7,085 bases of DNA from JBMNTQ01 sp050945815. GTDB lineage: Bacteria; Bacillota; Clostridia; Christensenellales; JBMNTQ01. The translations under genes were made by a program, and so were the position numbers. The first letter of the stretch is position 1. Each line of letters opens with the position of its first letter. The notes under the pieces are model-generated. The model was not told the origin of the DNA and ran no database searches. It saw only the letters and a list, made by a program, of their open reading frames with translations. Positions 5,419-7,085 of the stretch are shown here, piece after piece. The stretch is from contig JBMNTQ010000111.1 of NCBI GenBank assembly GCA_050945815.1, forward strand, positions 1 through 7,085, written 5' to 3'.

Positions 5419-7026
5419 ATGTTAAAAGTAATGATCGCTGACGATGAAAGGTATATCTGTCAGCTTATAAGCAATTTACTCGATTGGGAACAAATCGGTT
5501 TCGAACTGGTAGGACTGGCCGAAGACGGTTTGTCCGCATATCAAATGATTAAGGAGCAAAAGCCGGATGTCGTGATTACCGACATACGCATGCCTGAAAT
5601 GGATGGTATGGAAATTGCACACAAAACGAAAGAATCAGGCCTTAAAACATGTTTTGTGATCATAAGCGGGTATAAAAGCTTTGAATATGCGCAAAACGCA
5701 TTAAAATGTGGAGTGGTGGATTATTTATTAAAACCCATCAAAAAAACAGAGCTGCAGAATACGATGATTAAAATCAGGGACAGGCTTCTTAATGAAAGGT
5801 CTCAAAAAGACCAGGAAGTATCCTTAAAGACAAAGCTCATGCAAAGCATTGATCAACTGAGAGATCAGTTTTTGAGCAGACTTCTAGCGGATCCTGATGC
5901 AGGCAGCAAGAAATATGACCTGGAGAAGATCAATTCGGATTATCACATGACGTTCTCTGAAGGCGTTTTTCGGGTGGCGTCGATCAAACTCGGTATAAAG
6001 GGCCAAGCCGCTCCAAATGATGACTATCAAAGAATATGCAAGGAAAAGCTTGCCGATATAATGGATAAATGTTTAAACCAGGTTTGCTATGATATCCAGC
6101 CTGTGCAAGGCGATGCGTATATCCTTAATTATTCTGTGTTTAACGAAGATAAGGTCAGGGGAAAATTAGAATCCGTATTAAAGGAAATGAATAATTTTTT
6201 GGAAGTTTTAAATCTGTGTACGATAACAATTGGCCTGGGAAAAGAAGTCCCGGATTTAAACGGTTTATATGAATCAGCCACTTCGGCCTCGGAGGCGGTC
6301 ATGTACAGCATCGTTGAGGGCGCAAATAAATTGATCGATTATTCTTCAAAGAAATATATCGATTGGCCAATGAGCGAGCTGCTGACTCATTCCAAAGAGA
6401 CCATGCTGATCAATATGATTGATGCGCTTGATTTTATTAAGTTGAAAGAATTCATTATTGATATATTTGACGCCATATCCGCAACAGAGAAAGCAAGCCC
6501 GGTTGTTTATTATAAGGTCGCAGAGAAAATTTTCCGTGTTTTTATACAGTCGATGAACAGGCTTGGACAAAAAATTAAGGATGAATATCTGGAACATACA
6601 AAGGACGAATTAGATTTAACGGTTTGCAGAACAACCGGTGAAATAAAAAACACTTTGCTTGAGCGCATCTTAGAAATCATTGATCACTATGATCATCATC
6701 AAAAAATGAATGCGCCTGTAAGAGTTGCAATCAGCTATATTGCCCAAAACTATAATAAAATGATCACTCTTAATCAGATCGCTGAGATCGTCAACTTGAA
6801 CCCGGTCTATTTTAGTGTGATCTTCAAAAAAGAGATGGGCATTAACTTTATTGATTATGTTATCAATTTCAGAATCGAAGCCGCAAAAAAACTTTTTGAG
6901 GATTCTCAATACAATATCGCGCAGGTATCGGAAATGGTAGGGTATACCGACCCTAAACATTTCAGCCGGTCATTTAAGAAAAGAGTGGGCATTAATCCCA
7001 CTCAGTATCGGAGAATACATTCATAA
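5419..7026 (+). CDS. YesN-type response regulator, REC plus AraC DNA-binding domain
   Basis: This is a cytosolic transcription regulator of 535 residues, the usual size of YesN-like proteins. The receiver domain (1-120) has the acidic pair D8 and D9, the phospho-acceptor D55 in VVITDIRMPEMDG, S83 and K105 in LLKPI, so all phosphorylation residues are present. A linker domain (about 130-430) contains IGLG (271-274) as in the degenerate cyclase-like middle domain of this family. The C-terminal AraC domain (about 433-533) has two helix-turn-helix units, near 451-474 and 500-524, ending HFSRSFKKRVGINPTQYRR. AAAGGG at 5401-5406 is the probable ribosome site, 12 bases from the ATG, rather far. Its stop overlaps the next start by one base, implying translational coupling to the kinase. 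Such systems usually control sugar or oligosaccharide uptake; the target here is unknown. The gene is visibly AT-richer than iolBD. Confidence 0.93.
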   Translation: MLKVMIADDERYICQLISNLLDWEQIGFELVGLAEDGLSAYQMIKEQKPDVVITDIRMPEMDGMEIAHKTKESGLKTCFVIISGYKSFEYAQNALKCGVVDYLLKPIKKTELQNTMIKIRDRLLNERSQKDQEVSLKTKLMQSIDQLRDQFLSRLLADPDAGSKKYDLEKINSDYHMTFSEGVFRVASIKLGIKGQAAPNDDYQRICKEKLADIMDKCLNQVCYDIQPVQGDAYILNYSVFNEDKVRGKLESVLKEMNNFLEVLNLCTITIGLGKEVPDLNGLYESATSASEAVMYSIVEGANKLIDYSSKKYIDWPMSELLTHSKETMLINMIDALDFIKLKEFIIDIFDAISATEKASPVVYYKVAEKIFRVFIQSMNRLGQKIKDEYLEHTKDELDLTVCRTTGEIKNTLLERILEIIDHYDHHQKMNAPVRVAISYIAQNYNKMITLNQIAEIVNLNPVYFSVIFKKEMGINFIDYVINFRIEAAKKLFEDSQYNIAQVSEMVGYTDPKHFSRSFKKRVGINPTQYRRIHS

Positions 7027-7085
7027 TGAACATTTTCAGATCCTTCAGCATAAAAAGGTCGTTGTGCGTTTTTGGATGTGTATGG
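7026..7085 (+). CDS. Probable YesM-type sensor histidine kinase, N-terminus only
   Basis: The ATG at 7026-7028 shares its A with the TAA of the response regulator, and the frame stays open to the window end (20 residues). The start MNIFRSFSIKRSL followed by hydrophobic residues fits the basic cytoplasmic lead-in to the first membrane helix of YesM-like kinases. GGAG at 7010-7013 is a possible ribosome site. The assignment rests mainly on position next to a YesN-type partner; catalytic domains lie beyond the window. Confidence 0.5.
   Translation, partial: MNIFRSFSIKRSLCVFGCVW

Noticed and set aside
1..7085. tRNA, rRNA, riboswitch or attachment site
   Set aside because: I saw no cloverleaf, conserved rRNA segment or known riboswitch core; a covariance-model scan would settle it.

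Overview
The window looks like a chromosomal piece of a Bacillota (Firmicutes) genome, probably a clostridium. Supporting this are strong GGAGG-type ribosome sites, a perfect TTGACA-17-TATAAT promoter, many hairpin-plus-T intrinsic terminators, a Hol44-like phage holin remnant, and a YesN-type AraC response regulator followed by what looks like its YesM-type kinase. Genus cannot be fixed from the sequence.

Layout. Positions 1-232 hold two tandem 97-bp repeats (about 90% identical) and a third unrelated hairpin. Each full unit has a short perfect palindrome, a 13-bp terminator-like hairpin and a conserved 25-nt box; another copy of the box plus a different hairpin lies 4.6 kb away at 4846-4909. 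Positions 384-682 (minus strand) hold a phage holin gene broken by a one-base frameshift, with its terminator. Positions 961-1707 (plus strand) are a gene graveyard: a perfect consensus promoter reads into the helix-turn-helix fragment of a LysR regulator, followed by a PPC/DUF296-domain gene with an in-frame TGA. Positions 1888-4577 are an intact two-gene operon, iolB-iolD, closed by a long-loop terminator. Positions 4670-5418 are mostly non-coding. Positions 5419-7085 encode a REC-AraC response regulator whose stop codon overlaps the start of a probable sensor kinase cut off by the window end.

How the genes work together. IolD hydrolyses the inositol ring product 3D-trihydroxycyclohexane-1,2-dione to 5-deoxy-glucuronate, and IolB isomerises that to 2-deoxy-5-keto-gluconate. 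The operon therefore encodes two consecutive middle steps of myo-inositol breakdown; the dehydrogenase, dehydratase, kinase and aldolase are not in this window. IolB is of a short-loop form that differs from the Bacillus enzyme near the metal site. The two-component system has its own promoter and is separated from iolBD by terminators, so a regulatory link between them is possible but unproven.

No complete new defence or mobile system is visible. The strongest unexplained signal is the box-plus-hairpin repeat family, in which substitutions between the two tandem copies preserve base pairing.
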